Assembly: GCF_000025305.1 (NCBI RefSeq)
Contig: NC_013740.1
Span: forward strand, 372,001 to 436,000
Reading direction: 5' to 3'
DNA from: Acidaminococcus fermentans DSM 20731
GTDB lineage: Bacteria > Bacillota > Negativicutes > Acidaminococcales > Acidaminococcaceae
DNA length: 64,000 bases
The notes under the pieces are model-generated. The model worked only from the letters and a program-made list of their open reading frames with translations, did no database searches and was not told the origin of the DNA. The position numbers and the translations under genes were made by a program. Shown piece by piece: positions 48,118 through 56,592 of the stretch (positions are counted from its first letter, which is position 1; each line of letters starts with the position of its first letter).

Positions 48118-48978
48118 ATGGAAGACGTGTTAGTCAAGGCCACTGCCGGGGATGCCCGGATCTATGCCGTGACCACCACCCATCTGACCCAGCACATGAA
48201 CGAGATCCATCACTGTACCCCTCTGGCAGCGGCGGCCCTGGGCCGTACCGCTGCCGGGGCCCTGCTGCTGGCCGCCACCATGAAGGCCGGGGAAGCGGTG
48301 ACGGTCCGGTTCAAGGGGGATGGCCCCCTGGGCCAGGTGATGGCCGATGCCCGGGATTATCAGGTCCGGGGCTTTGTGATGCATCCGGAAGTGATGCTGC
48401 CGCCGAAAAACGGCAAGCTGGACGTGGGCGGCGGCGTGGGCCACTATGGGGTGGTCACCGTGACCCGGTGCCCTCTCCAGGGAGAACCTTTCACCGGGGT
48501 TTCCACCCTGAAAAGCGGGGAAATCGCAGCGGATCTCACCCGGTACCTGGCGGTGTCCGAACAGACTCCCTCCAGTGTGGCCCTGGGCGTGCTCATTGAA
48601 AAAGACGGGTCCGTGGCTGTTTCCGGCGGGTACTTCGTCCAGCTGCTGCCGGATGCTTCGGAAGAAACCATCAAGACCCTGGAAGACAATATCCTGACCC
48701 TTCCCTATGTGACGGAGCTGCTCCAGACCGGTCTGGATGCGGAAGGGATGATCCGGAAGGTGGCCAAGGGGCTGCCGGTGGAAATCCTGGAATCCCATCC
48801 TGTTTCCTTCCACTGCGGCTGCAGCCGGGAAAAGGTGGCCGGGATGCTCTGCGGTCTGCCTCAGAAAGACTTTGAAGAGATCCTCCAGGATCCCCAGACC
48901 GAAGTCCACTGCCAGTACTGCAACAAATCCTACGTATTCACCCAGCAGGAACTGAAAGATCTCCCCAGAAAAGCTTGA
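48118..48978 (+). CDS. hslO: Redox-regulated chaperone Hsp33
   Basis: 286 residues from ATG 48118, preceded by AGAGGTG (a GTG at 48112 overlaps this site). The C-terminal redox switch has C-x-C (Cys233, Cys235) and C-x2-C (Cys265, Cys268), which bind zinc when reduced and form disulfides under oxidative stress, activating the chaperone. It sits close behind ribH and probably shares its transcript. Confidence 0.95.
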   Translation: MEDVLVKATAGDARIYAVTTTHLTQHMNEIHHCTPLAAAALGRTAAGALLLAATMKAGEAVTVRFKGDGPLGQVMADARDYQVRGFVMHPEVMLPPKNGKLDVGGGVGHYGVVTVTRCPLQGEPFTGVSTLKSGEIAADLTRYLAVSEQTPSSVALGVLIEKDGSVAVSGGYFVQLLPDASEETIKTLEDNILTLPYVTELLQTGLDAEGMIRKVAKGLPVEILESHPVSFHCGCSREKVAGMLCGLPQKDFEEILQDPQTEVHCQYCNKSYVFTQQELKDLPRKA

Positions 48979-49003
48979 CTTTACGAACAAACGTTTATAT
49001 ACT
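48975..49003 (+). promoter_or_regulatory. recA promoter with LexA (SOS) box
   Basis: TTGACT (48975-48980), 17-base spacer, TATACT (48998-49003). Within the spacer CGAACAAACGTTTA (48984-48997) fits the Gram-positive LexA box GAACN4GTTC with one mismatch, so LexA would block polymerase. The -35 overlaps the hslO stop codon. Confidence 0.82.
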
Positions 49004-49037
49004 AGATAGAGCAACTGTGGTACAAGGAGATGACAAC

Positions 49038-50126
49038 ATGAGTTTGGATGCGGAGAAAAATAAAGCGCTGGATGCGGCCCTGAAACAGATCGAAAAGGAT
49101 TTCGGCAAGGGATCTATCATGAAGCTGGGAGCCGCCAGCGCCAAAATGAATATTGAAACCATTCCCACCGGGGCCCTGTCCCTGGATATTGCACTGGGGG
49201 TCGGGGGGATTCCCCGGGGCCGGATCATTGAGATCTACGGACCGGAATCTTCCGGGAAGACCACCGTGGCCCTGCACATGATCGCCGAAGCCCAGAAACG
49301 GGGCGGCTATGCGGCTTTCATCGATGCGGAACACGCCCTGGATCCGGAATATGCCCGGCACCTGGGAGTGGACATCGACAACCTGCTGATTTCCCAGCCG
49401 GATACTGGGGAACAGGCTCTGGAAATCTGTGACGCCCTGGTGCGCAGCGGTGCCATCGACATCATCGTCATCGACTCGGTGGCGGCCCTGGTGCCCAAAG
49501 CGGAAATCGAAGGGGATATGGGGGATTCCCATGTGGGCCTCCAGGCCCGGCTCATGAGCCAGGCCCTGCGGAAACTCACCGGGGTCATTGCCAAATCCCG
49601 GACGGCGACGGTGTTCATCAACCAGATCCGTGAAAAAGTAGGGGTCATGTTCGGAAATCCGGAAGTGACCACCGGGGGCCGTGCCCTGAAGTTCTACTCC
49701 ACCATCCGGATGGATGTGCGCCGGGTGGAAAGCCTGAAGAGCGGCAACGACATCATCGGGAACCACACCCGGGTGAAAGTGGTGAAGAACAAGGTGGCGC
49801 CTCCCTTCAAACAGGCGGAATTCGACATTATGTACGGGGAAGGGATTTCCCACGAAGGCTGTCTGGTGGATCTGGGGGTCCAGTACAACATCCTGAACAA
49901 GAGTGGTGCCTGGTATTCCTACGGAGACCAGCGGATCGGTCAGGGACGGGAAAATACCAAGACCTTCCTGAAGGAACATCCGGATATGGCCGCAGAAGTG
50001 GAAGCCCGGATCCGGGCGGCTGCCGGCCTGCCGGCGGACGGAAAACCGGTGCCGGTCCAGGAAACGGCCCAGGAACCGGACGGACTGGTGATGACTCCGG
50101 AAACGGATGGAGACCATGTGGAGTAA
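49038..50126 (+). CDS. recA: Recombinase A
   Basis: 362 residues from ATG 49038 with AAGGAG upstream. Walker [10 protein letters not shown] near residue 68, Walker [13 protein letters not shown], loop L2 region [22 protein letters not shown], and a C-terminal tail rich in acidic residues. Strand-exchange protein and LexA co-protease. An SOS box lies in its promoter. recX overlaps the 3' end. Confidence 0.98.
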   Translation: MSLDAEKNKALDAALKQIEKDFGKGSIMKLGAASAKMNIETIPTGALSLDIALGVGGIPRGRIIEIYGPESSGKTTVALHMIAEAQKRGGYAAFIDAEHALDPEYARHLGVDIDNLLISQPDTGEQALEICDALVRSGAIDIIVIDSVAALVPKAEIEGDMGDSHVGLQARLMSQALRKLTGVIAKSRTATVFINQIREKVGVMFGNPEVTTGGRALKFYSTIRMDVRRVESLKSGNDIIGNHTRVKVVKNKVAPPFKQAEFDIMYGEGISHEGCLVDLGVQYNILNKSGAWYSYGDQRIGQGRENTKTFLKEHPDMAAEVEARIRAAAGLPADGKPVPVQETAQEPDGLVMTPETDGDHVE

Positions 50127-50613
50127 ATCCAAAAAATCCCTGACCACCCATGCGGAAGCCTACAATTACTGCCTGGACAAACTGGCCCTCCGGGACCACA
50201 GCACCCGGGAACTGCGGCAGAAGCTGGGGGAACGGGGCTGCCCGGAAGAACTCCAGGACCAGGTGATCCAGAAGCTGGCGGACCATCATTTTGTGGATGA
50301 TTTTCGCTGTGCCCATTCGGTGCTGGACGCCTGGCGCCGGAAAAAGTTTTACGGGAAGCAGTACCTGCGGCTGATGCTTACCCGGCGGTGCCTGTCCGGG
50401 GAAGAGGCCCGGGACGCGCTGGGAGACGTGACGGAAGAGGAAGAAACCCAACGGGCCCTGGCCCTGGCGGAAGCCCAGGGGGAAAAAATCCGGCGGAAAT
50501 ATCCGGAAGATCACCGGAAAGCCAAGGCCGCTCTGGCAAGGATGTTGGCCAGCCGGGGCTTCGGCAGCGGCGCCATAGCCAGCGCACTGGAAGATTTTTC
50601 AAAGGATTTATAG
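50107..50613 (+). CDS. recX: Regulatory protein RecX
   Basis: 168 residues. Three-helix repeats typical of Rec[52 protein letters not shown] and the last repeat [23 protein letters not shown]. It binds RecA filaments and restrains recombination. It starts inside the recA end (ATG 50107 or 50116), the usual recA-recX arrangement. Confidence 0.9.
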   Translation: METMWSKSKKSLTTHAEAYNYCLDKLALRDHSTRELRQKLGERGCPEELQDQVIQKLADHHFVDDFRCAHSVLDAWRRKKFYGKQYLRLMLTRRCLSGEEARDALGDVTEEEETQRALALAEAQGEKIRRKYPEDHRKAKAALARMLASRGFGSGAIASALEDFSKDL

Positions 50614-50633
50614 GAACCCGCAGCCCGGGTTCC
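50613..50633. terminator. Hairpin at the recX stop
   Basis: GGAACCCG-CAGCC-CGGGTTCC right at the recX stop codon. No T-run; a second, true terminator follows at 50673. Confidence 0.5.
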
Positions 50634-50642
50634 CTCCACTGG

Positions 50643-50670
50643 CTAGAGACTGGGGACTAGTGACTAGAGA
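50643..50670 (+). repeat. Heptad array 8 (four 7-bp units)
   Basis: CTAGAGA, CTGGGGA, CTAGTGA, CTAGAGA, all CNNNNGA, preceded by CCACTGG and followed by the terminator at 50673. Confidence 0.85.
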
Positions 50671-50672
50671 CT

Positions 50673-50708
50673 AAAAAGGGGCTGTTGCCCAGGCAACAGC
50701 CCCTTTTT
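50673..50708. terminator. Terminator of recA-recX
   Basis: AAAAAGGGGCTGTTGCC with its complement to 50708, ending in TTTTT; the A-run makes it bidirectional. Same GGGGCTGTTGC core as at 2306, 17121 and 20407. Confidence 0.88.
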
Positions 50709-50709
50709 A

Positions 50710-50738
50710 TTGACACCTCTGTGAAAATACTATAAAAT
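50710..50738 (+). promoter_or_regulatory. rny promoter
   Basis: TTGACA (50710-50715), 17-base spacer, TAAAAT (50733-50738). It directly follows the T-run of the terminator. Confidence 0.8.
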
Positions 50739-50767
50739 ATTTCTGTCCAATCGTGTTCATTGGGTGT

Positions 50768-50795
50768 TAAGGCGACCTCGGGTTGCCTTATTTAT
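50768..50795 (+). promoter_or_regulatory. Leader hairpin of rny (possible attenuator)
   Basis: TAAGGCGACC-TCG-GGTTGCCTTA, 10 bp with one G-U pair, followed by TTTATTGTAT. It lies in the untranslated leader, about 60 bases before the start region. Confidence 0.5.
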
Positions 50796-50853
50796 TGTAT
50801 GAGTAGGGTTTGATGAAAAATACGCAAAAGAGGAGGTGCTCATCATAGATCCC

Positions 50854-52383
50854 ATGAGTGTAGTTATTGCTGTAGTCCTTTGTTTATTAGGCGTTGGAGG
50901 CGGATATCTGGCTCGTAAAAACGTAGCAGAAGGCAAAATCGGTTCCGCAGAAGAGACTGCCAAACAGATCCTGGAAGAAGCAAAAAAAGCAGGCGATGCC
51001 AAAAAGAAGGAAGCGCTGCTGGAAGCCAAGGAAGAAATCCACCGTCTCCGGTCCGAAATGGAACGGGAAAACAAGGAAAGAAGAGCAGAGCTCAGTAAAA
51101 ATGAACGGCGTCTGGTCCAGAAGGAAGAAAACGTCGACAAAAAGATGGATGCTTATGAAAAGAAGGAAGAAAAACTTCTGGAACAAAGCAACCGCCTGCG
51201 GGAAGCCCAGGCCAAAGTCGATGCCCTGTATGACCAGCAGATGGTGGAACTGGAACGGATTTCCGGGCTCACCAGCGAAGAAGCCAAACAGGAATTGCTG
51301 GACAATGTGCGGGAAGAAGTCAAACATGACAAAGCCCGCCTGATCAAGGAAATGGAACAGGAAGCCAAGGATACCGCGGACCAGAAGGCCCGGGAAATCA
51401 TCTCTCTGGCCATCCAGCGGTGTGCGGCGGATCAGGTGGCGGAAACCACGGTTACGGTAGTGCCCCTGCCCAACGATGAAATGAAGGGCCGGATCATCGG
51501 CCGGGAAGGCCGGAACATCCGGACCCTGGAAACCCTGACCGGCATCGACCTGATCATCGACGATACGCCGGAAGCGGTGATCATTTCCGGCTTCGACCCT
51601 GTGCGCCGGGAAGTGGCCCGGATCGCCCTGGAGAAGCTGATCAACGACGGCCGGATCCATCCGGCCAGGATCGAGGAAATGGTGGAAAAAGCCCAGAAGG
51701 AACTGGATCAGAAGATCAAGGAAGCCGGGGAACAGGCCACCTTCGAGGTGGGTGTCCATGGCATCCATCCGGAACTGATCAAGCTGCTGGGCCGGCTGAA
51801 ATACCGGACCAGCTACGGGCAGAATGTGCTGAAGCATTCCACGGAAGTGGCTCATCTGGCCGGCCTGATGGCCGCCGAACTGGGCGTGGACGTGAACTCG
51901 GCCAAGCGGGCCGGGCTGCTCCACGACATCGGCAAGGCCGTGGACCACGAAGTGGAAGGGTCCCATGTGGACCTGGGGGCGGAAGTGGCCAAACGGTATC
52001 ACGAATCCGATATCGTGATCAACACCATCATGTCCCACCACGGGGACTGCGAACCCACGTCCGTCCAGGCCGTGCTGGTTTCTGCCGCCGACGCCATTTC
52101 GGCTGCCCGTCCGGGAGCCCGTCGGGAAACCCTGGAAACGTATCTGAAACGGCTGACACGATTGGAAGAAATTGCCGAATCCTTCGACGGCGTGGAAAAA
52201 TGCTATGCCGTCCAGGCCGGTCGGGAAATCCGGATCATGGTGAAACCGGAAAAGGTGGACGACGATGCCGCCACTATCCTGGCCCACGATGTGGCCAAGA
52301 AGATCGAAGAGGATATGGAATATCCGGGACAGATCAAAGTGGTCATCGTACGGGAAACCAGAGCGGTGGATTACGCAAAGTAA
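50854..52383 (+). CDS. rny: Ribonuclease Y
   Basis: 509 residues from ATG 50854. An N-terminal membrane helix ([18 protein letters not shown]), a long coiled coil to about residue 200, a KH domain ([15 protein letters not shown]) and an HD domain ([21 protein letters not shown]). Membrane-anchored endonuclease that starts mRNA decay in Firmicutes. Start uncertain: AGGAGG (50831-50836) is 17 bases from this ATG and overlaps a GTG at 50836, while ATC (50842) or ATA (50845) would have ideal spacing. Confidence 0.95.
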   Translation: MSVVIAVVLCLLGVGGGYLARKNVAEGKIGSAEETAKQILEEAKKAGDAKKKEALLEAKEEIHRLRSEMERENKERRAELSKNERRLVQKEENVDKKMDAYEKKEEKLLEQSNRLREAQAKVDALYDQQMVELERISGLTSEEAKQELLDNVREEVKHDKARLIKEMEQEAKDTADQKAREIISLAIQRCAADQVAETTVTVVPLPNDEMKGRIIGREGRNIRTLETLTGIDLIIDDTPEAVIISGFDPVRREVARIALEKLINDGRIHPARIEEMVEKAQKELDQKIKEAGEQATFEVGVHGIHPELIKLLGRLKYRTSYGQNVLKHSTEVAHLAGLMAAELGVDVNSAKRAGLLHDIGKAVDHEVEGSHVDLGAEVAKRYHESDIVINTIMSHHGDCEPTSVQAVLVSAADAISAARPGARRETLETYLKRLTRLEEIAESFDGVEKCYAVQAGREIRIMVKPEKVDDDAATILAHDVAKKIEEDMEYPGQIKVVIVRETRAVDYAK

Positions 52384-52389
52384 GACAAA

Positions 52390-52422
52390 AAGGCGCTGTG
52401 AAAAAATCATTCACAGCGCCTT
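52390..52422. terminator. rny terminator, part of the repeat module
   Basis: AAGGCGCTGTGA (52390-52401) with TCACAGCGCCTT (52411-52422), perfect 12-bp stem. The same hairpin type as at 38649 and 42142. Confidence 0.75.
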
Positions 52423-52453
52423 AAATTTGCCAGCGTAAGCTGGCTTCCATCGG

Positions 52454-52481
52454 CTGGAGACTAGTGACTAGAGACTAGTGA
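52454..52481 (+). repeat. Heptad array 9 (four 7-bp units)
   Basis: CTGGAGA, CTAGTGA, CTAGAGA, CTAGTGA, preceded by GGCTTCCATCGG and followed by the hairpin at 52483. All fit CNNNNGA. Confidence 0.85.
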
Positions 52482-52482
52482 C

Positions 52483-52519
52483 GGGGATGTGAAAATCATT
52501 TTTTCACATCCCCTTTTTT
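52483..52519. terminator. Terminator hairpin of the repeat module
   Basis: GGGGATGTGAAAA (52483-52495) with 52501-52513, then TTTTTT. Close relative of the hairpin at 38740. It separates rny from the convergent ECF gene. Confidence 0.8.
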
Positions 52520-53078
52520 ATATCCGGATGCTTTTTTCTGCAACCTTGTACAGGATTACCGTCAGCACCACGGACACCACATTGCTTACGGCCATGCTTA
52601 CGGCGCAGTTGAGGGCGCTTATGTAGGCAATCTGCCGGGGCATCCCCAGGATGAAGAACTTGAAGCTGAACCGGATCAGGGGTTCGGTGACCACGTTGAC
52701 CACGGAACCGAAAACGGCCGCCAGGGCTGCGGCCCGGAGCCGGGCTCTGTCATCGGTCTGCCGGTCCAGATGGCACAGGTGCTGAGCGGCCCAGGCGGTG
52801 GACCAGCCCAGGAGGAACTTGGCCAGGAAGGTGGGGGGCGCGGAGGTGGTGTATCCGGCCAGCAGATCTGCCAGGGCCAGGCCGATGGCCCCGGAAAGGG
52901 CTCCGTATTTTGCTCCCAGCACCAGGGCGGACAGCAGGATGAAGGCGTGGCCTACGTAGATTTTCCCGGTGAGCCCCAGGCCCATGGGGATTTCGATCCG
53001 GAGATAGGAAAAGCAGGCGAAGGCCAGAGCGGCGAACATCCCTGCCAGGGTCAGTTTTTTGATTTTTTGTTCCTGCAT
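52518..53078 (-). CDS. ECF transporter S component (substrate-binding membrane protein)
   Basis: 186 residues from ATG 53078, with AAGGAG nine bases upstream; a much longer open frame across the region is spurious. Five to six membrane helices and the ECF S-component pattern KLTLAGMFAALAFACFSYLRIEIPMG, VGHAFILLSALVLGAKYGALSGAIGLALADLLAGY. The N-terminal KKLTLAG helix matches the AxxxA-type interface with EcfT. It likely uses the EcfA1A2T module at 38.8-41.3 kb. The vitamin or metal it binds cannot be told, and there is no riboswitch upstream to help. Confidence 0.82.
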   Translation of the reverse strand: MQEQKIKKLTLAGMFAALAFACFSYLRIEIPMGLGLTGKIYVGHAFILLSALVLGAKYGALSGAIGLALADLLAGYTTSAPPTFLAKFLLGWSTAWAAQHLCHLDRQTDDRARLRAAALAAVFGSVVNVVTEPLIRFSFKFFILGMPRQIAYISALNCAVSMAVSNVVSVVLTVILYKVAEKSIRI

Positions 53079-53103
53079 GGGTATCAACTCCTTACAGCCC
53101 TCT

Positions 53104-53109
53104 ATTATA
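53104..53109 (-). promoter_or_regulatory. -10 element of the ECF S-component gene
   Basis: TATAAT on the minus strand, 26 bases upstream of the start. -35 weak (TTTCCA). Confidence 0.45.
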
Positions 53110-53206
53110 GTGGGGGAACCGGTGTATGGAAATGCACAGTTTGAACGATTTTGTGCAAAAAATGTGCTTCTTTTGAAAAGATTTGTTTCTCCTTCTGATT
53201 TCCTTG

Positions 53207-53215
53207 TGGTATACT
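53207..53215 (+). promoter_or_regulatory. Extended -10 of the HD-protein gene
   Basis: TGGTATACT (TATACT at 53210-53215), 31 bases before the start codon. Confidence 0.6.
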
Positions 53216-53246
53216 GGGGATAATGACACGGGAAGGAGAGACAGAA

Positions 53247-53837
53247 ATGCCGAATACAAGAGAAGAAGCATGGGAACTGCTGAAGGAATACAACCAGGAA
53301 CCCTTCCATCTCCAGCATGGGCTGACGGTGGAAGGCTGCCTGCGCTATTTTGCCCGGGAACTGGGCTATGGAGAGGAAGAGGATTTCTGGGGCCTGGTGG
53401 GGTTGCTCCACGATCTGGACTTTGAAAAGTATCCGGAACAGCACTGCCGGAAGGAAGCGGAGATCCTGAAGGAAAAGGGCTGGGACGACCGGCTGATCCA
53501 TGCGGTGGCCAGTCACGGCTGGCCCCGGTGCAGCGATGTGGAACCCAAAGAGGAAATGGAAAAGGTCCTCTATGCGGTGGACGAACTGTCCGGGCTCATC
53601 GGGGCAGCGGCCCTTATGCGGCCCAGCAAAAGCGTCCAGGATATGGAAGTGAAATCCCTGAAGAAGAAGTTCAAGGACAAACACTTTGCCGCCGGCTGCA
53701 GCCGGGACGTGATCCAGCAGGGGGCGGACCTGCTGGGCTGGGATCTGAACAAACTTTTTGAACAGAGCATCCTGGCCATGCGGTCCTGTGAAGAAAGCGT
53801 ACGGGAAACCATGGAAAAGGAAGAAGGAAAGGCCTGA
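53247..53837 (+). CDS. HD-domain protein (putative phosphohydrolase)
   Basis: 196 residues from ATG 53247 with GGAAGGAGAG upstream. HD-superfamily pattern: an early His (LQHGLTVEGC), LLHDLDFEKYPEQH (HD pair), and VASHGWP, then KVLYAVDELSGLIGA with the final Asp. This resembles the small 'HDIG-like, YfbR/YedJ-type' proteins that act on nucleotides or phosphoesters, but no substrate can be named. It is divergent from the ECF S-component gene. Confidence 0.8.
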   Translation: MPNTREEAWELLKEYNQEPFHLQHGLTVEGCLRYFARELGYGEEEDFWGLVGLLHDLDFEKYPEQHCRKEAEILKEKGWDDRLIHAVASHGWPRCSDVEPKEEMEKVLYAVDELSGLIGAAALMRPSKSVQDMEVKSLKKKFKDKHFAAGCSRDVIQQGADLLGWDLNKLFEQSILAMRSCEESVRETMEKEEGKA

Positions 53838-53854
53838 GGGCTGAAAAACGGGGG

Positions 53855-53886
53855 AGCGGGACCTTGAACAGGGGTCCTGCTCTTTC
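53855..53886 (+). terminator. Terminator after the HD-protein gene
   Basis: GAGCGGGACC (53855-53864) with GGTCCTGCTC (53874-53883), one G-U pair, then TTT. The udp promoter overlaps its loop. Confidence 0.65.
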
Positions 53887-53894
53887 GTATAATA
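53865..53894 (+). promoter_or_regulatory. udp-deoB promoter
   Basis: TTGAAC (53865-53870), 18-base spacer, TATAAT (53889-53894). The -35 sits in the loop of the preceding terminator. Confidence 0.7.
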
Positions 53895-53927
53895 GGAGAA
53901 AAGAGCACTGTAACAGGAAGTGATACC

Positions 53928-54728
53928 ATGGATCATCATTATGCGGAACCTCATGAAGTGATGTACCACACCCAGCTGTCCCGGGAAATGCTGATGGGGG
54001 CGGATACGGCCCTGCTGCCGGGAGATCCCGGCCGGGTCCGGTCCCTGGCGGAAGCCATGGGTCCCACGGTGGATCTCACCAGCCACCGGGAATACACCAG
54101 CTGCCTGACCCAGGTCCAGAACCGGCCGGTACTGGTGTGCTCCACCGGCATGGGCGGCCCTTCCACCGCCATCTGCCTGGAAGAACTGGCCCGGCTGGGC
54201 ATCAAACGGGTGATCCGGGTGGGGACCACCGGTTCCATCCAGGAAGGGCTGGAACTGGGGGATGTGGTGATCATCAAGGCCGCCGTACGGCTGGAGGGAA
54301 CCAGTGCCCACTATGCCCCCCTGGAATTCCCGGCAGTGGCGGATTTTGAGCTGACCCAGCTGCTGGCCTATGCGGCCCTGGTGGAAAGTGTGCCCCATCA
54401 GGTGGGCATCTGCTGCAGTTCCGATACGTTCTGGCCCGGCCAGGAACGGTATGACAGCTTTACCGGCTATGTGCTCCGCCGGTTCCAGGGGAGCATGAAG
54501 GAATGGCAGCAGCTGGGCGTCACCAACTATGAAATGGAAACAGCCACCGTGTTCGTCACCGCCCAGGCACTGGGGCTGCAGGCAGCCAGCCTGTGCGGAG
54601 TGGTGGCCAAACGGACGGAAAGTGAAAGCATTGCCTCGCCGGAAATCTACCGGCTGGCGGAGAACCGGTTCCAGACCATTGTCCGCCGGGCATTGAACGA
54701 ATTGCTGGCAAGGGAGGGAAAAAAATGA
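53928..54728 (+). CDS. udp: Nucleoside phosphorylase, uridine phosphorylase type
   Basis: 266 residues of the PNP/UDP family. LLPGDPGRV phosphate loop, CSTGMGGPSTAICLEEL, RVGTTGSIQEGLELGDVVI and NYEMETATVF (ribose-binding MEME-type motif). Splits uridine (perhaps also other nucleosides) to base and ribose 1-phosphate. The stop overlaps the deoB ATG by four bases; deoB then converts the ribose 1-phosphate. Uridine over purine specificity is my reading of the VGTTGSIQ region. Confidence 0.86.
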   Translation: MDHHYAEPHEVMYHTQLSREMLMGADTALLPGDPGRVRSLAEAMGPTVDLTSHREYTSCLTQVQNRPVLVCSTGMGGPSTAICLEELARLGIKRVIRVGTTGSIQEGLELGDVVIIKAAVRLEGTSAHYAPLEFPAVADFELTQLLAYAALVESVPHQVGICCSSDTFWPGQERYDSFTGYVLRRFQGSMKEWQQLGVTNYEMETATVFVTAQALGLQAASLCGVVAKRTESESIASPEIYRLAENRFQTIVRRALNELLAREGKK

Positions 54729-55945
54729 AACGCAGCATCATCCTGATGATGGATTCTTTTGGCATCGGCGGCGCGGAAGACGCCGGACGGTTCGGAGACC
54801 AGGGAGCGGATACCCTGGGGCACATTGCCCGCTGGTTCGGGAAAGAACGGGCCAAGGACCCGTCCGCCCCGCTGCTGGCCCTGCCCAATCTGGCCCGATA
54901 CGGGCTGGAACGGGCCCATGAAATGAGTACCGGACAGAAACTGGCGGTATCCATCGGGGCCGCGGAGCCCCTGGAAGGGGCTTACACCTATGCCCGGGAA
55001 GTGAGCAGCGGCAAGGATACCCTCAGTGGCCACTGGGAACTGACCGGGGTGCCGGTGATGTTCGACTGGGGCTATTTCCCGGACAAACCCCACTGTTTTC
55101 CCCCGGACATCATCGACGGGCTGATCCGGGAAGGCCATCTCCCCGGAGTGCTGGGAGAAAAGCATGCCTCCGGCACGGTGATCATCCAGGAACTGGGGGA
55201 GGAACACATGCGCACCGGCAAGCCCATTGTGTATACGTCGGCGGATTCGGTGCTCCAGATTGCCGCCCATGAAAAGACCTTCGGCCTGGAGAACCTGTAC
55301 AAACTCTGTGAAATCGCCTACAAACTGGTCCAGCCCTACCACATCGCCCGGGTCATCGCCCGTCCCTTTGTGGGAGAAAAGGCCGGGGAATTCACCCGCA
55401 CCGGCAACCGGCACGATTATGCCGTGCCGGCCCCGGAAAAGACCCTGCTGGATGAGGTGTATGAAAAGGCCGGAGGGGTCTATGCAGTGGGGAAAATTGC
55501 CGATATCTTCGCTCACCGGGGTATTACCCGGGCCTGGCATGCCACCGGTCTGGATGTACTTTTCGATGCCACACTGGAGGCCCTGGAGGCTGCCGGGGAC
55601 GGGAGCCTGATTTTCACCAACTTTGTGGATTTCGATTCCACCTACGGCCACCGGCGGGATGCCAAAGGCTACGGGGAAGGGCTCATGACCATCGACCGGA
55701 GACTGCCGGAACTGGCGGCCCGGCTCCAGCCCGGAGATCTGGTGCTGGTCACCGCGGATCATGGCTGCGATCCCACCTGGAAGGGAACGGATCATACCCG
55801 GGAACACGTGCCCATGCTGTTCTTTGGTCCCGGAGTCAGACCGGGGGCCCTGCAGCCCATGGATACCTATGGTGATGGGGGACAGATCCTGGCCCGCCAT
55901 CTGGGGCTGGAACTGACCCGGGGAAAAGCCCAGGAGGTGTATTGA
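54725..55945 (+). CDS. deoB: Phosphopentomutase
   Basis: 406 residues of the alkaline-phosphatase superfamily. IILMMDSFGIGGAEDA (first metal Asp), SSGKDTLSGHWELTG (with the phosphorylated Thr), DFDSTYGHRRD, and TADHGCDPTWKGTDHTREH with the metal Asp/His set. Interconverts (deoxy)ribose 1- and 5-phosphate in nucleoside salvage, coupling to the phosphorylase upstream. Confidence 0.96.
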   Translation: MKRSIILMMDSFGIGGAEDAGRFGDQGADTLGHIARWFGKERAKDPSAPLLALPNLARYGLERAHEMSTGQKLAVSIGAAEPLEGAYTYAREVSSGKDTLSGHWELTGVPVMFDWGYFPDKPHCFPPDIIDGLIREGHLPGVLGEKHASGTVIIQELGEEHMRTGKPIVYTSADSVLQIAAHEKTFGLENLYKLCEIAYKLVQPYHIARVIARPFVGEKAGEFTRTGNRHDYAVPAPEKTLLDEVYEKAGGVYAVGKIADIFAHRGITRAWHATGLDVLFDATLEALEAAGDGSLIFTNFVDFDSTYGHRRDAKGYGEGLMTIDRRLPELAARLQPGDLVLVTADHGCDPTWKGTDHTREHVPMLFFGPGVRPGALQPMDTYGDGGQILARHLGLELTRGKAQEVY

Positions 55946-55946
55946 A

Positions 55947-56558
55947 ATGAAAAGGATAAGAAACCTGCTGCTGACCCTCTGTTTCCTCCTGGGAGGACTG
56001 TTCCTGCTGGTGCCGGCGGAAGCAGCGGGGACGGCGGGAAGGGAACCTCTGGCCCGGAAAAACATCGCCTTTGTGGTCTATGACCATACGGGAGAGGCCA
56101 CGGCTTCCATGAAGGAAGTGTGGAAGCGCCAGGTGCGCCAGGCCTATCCCCGGTCCCAGTTCGCCTTCCTGCCCGATCCCCAGGCGGCGGAAGGGGCCAA
56201 CGAAGTACTGACCCAGTTCGGGGGAGACGGATATCCCATCGCAAAGGAGGTGATGGAGAAAATCGCGGACCGGACCGGCGCCGATGTGGTGGGGATCCTG
56301 GTGGTCCGGGCCATGGACGAATTCTACATCCAGCCCCTGTTCTACGGCGGCTGGGATGACGACGGACCGGATACCCTGCTGCGGGTGATTTCCGGGGCGG
56401 ACATGTACCTGTACCGGAAGGATACGGGGAAATACATGAAGAAGAAGCTCCGGAAGGTGGAAACCACCGATGTGGCCCTGGCGGTCCATCCGGAAAAAGA
56501 GATCCAGTACGCCCTCAGCAACCTGGCCATGACCATGGAGGGCAAGGAACTCATTTGA
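55947..56558 (+). CDS. Secreted protein of unknown function
   Basis: 203 residues with a signal peptide (MKRIRNLLLTLCFLLGGLFLLVPAEAAG). The mature part has alternating helices and strands: RKNIAFVVYDHTGEA, QFAFLPDPQAAEGANEVL, GADVVGILVVRAMDEFYIQPLFYGGWDDDGPDTLLRV and ISGADMYLYRKDTGKYMKKKLRK. I do not recognise the family. It starts one base after deoB and may share its transcript, but its role appears envelope-related rather than metabolic. The Asp-rich GWDDDGPD motif could bind a metal; this is speculation. Confidence 0.6.
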   Translation: MKRIRNLLLTLCFLLGGLFLLVPAEAAGTAGREPLARKNIAFVVYDHTGEATASMKEVWKRQVRQAYPRSQFAFLPDPQAAEGANEVLTQFGGDGYPIAKEVMEKIADRTGADVVGILVVRAMDEFYIQPLFYGGWDDDGPDTLLRVISGADMYLYRKDTGKYMKKKLRKVETTDVALAVHPEKEIQYALSNLAMTMEGKELI

Positions 56559-56592
56559 GTTCTTTGGGACTCACTAAAAAGGAGGTGACCCA

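Noticed and set aside
53079-54398. Long minus-strand frame extending the ECF S-component gene to 626 codons
   Set aside because: It runs across divergent plus-strand genes and the promoter region; the AAGGAG and ATG at 53078 fit a complete S component.
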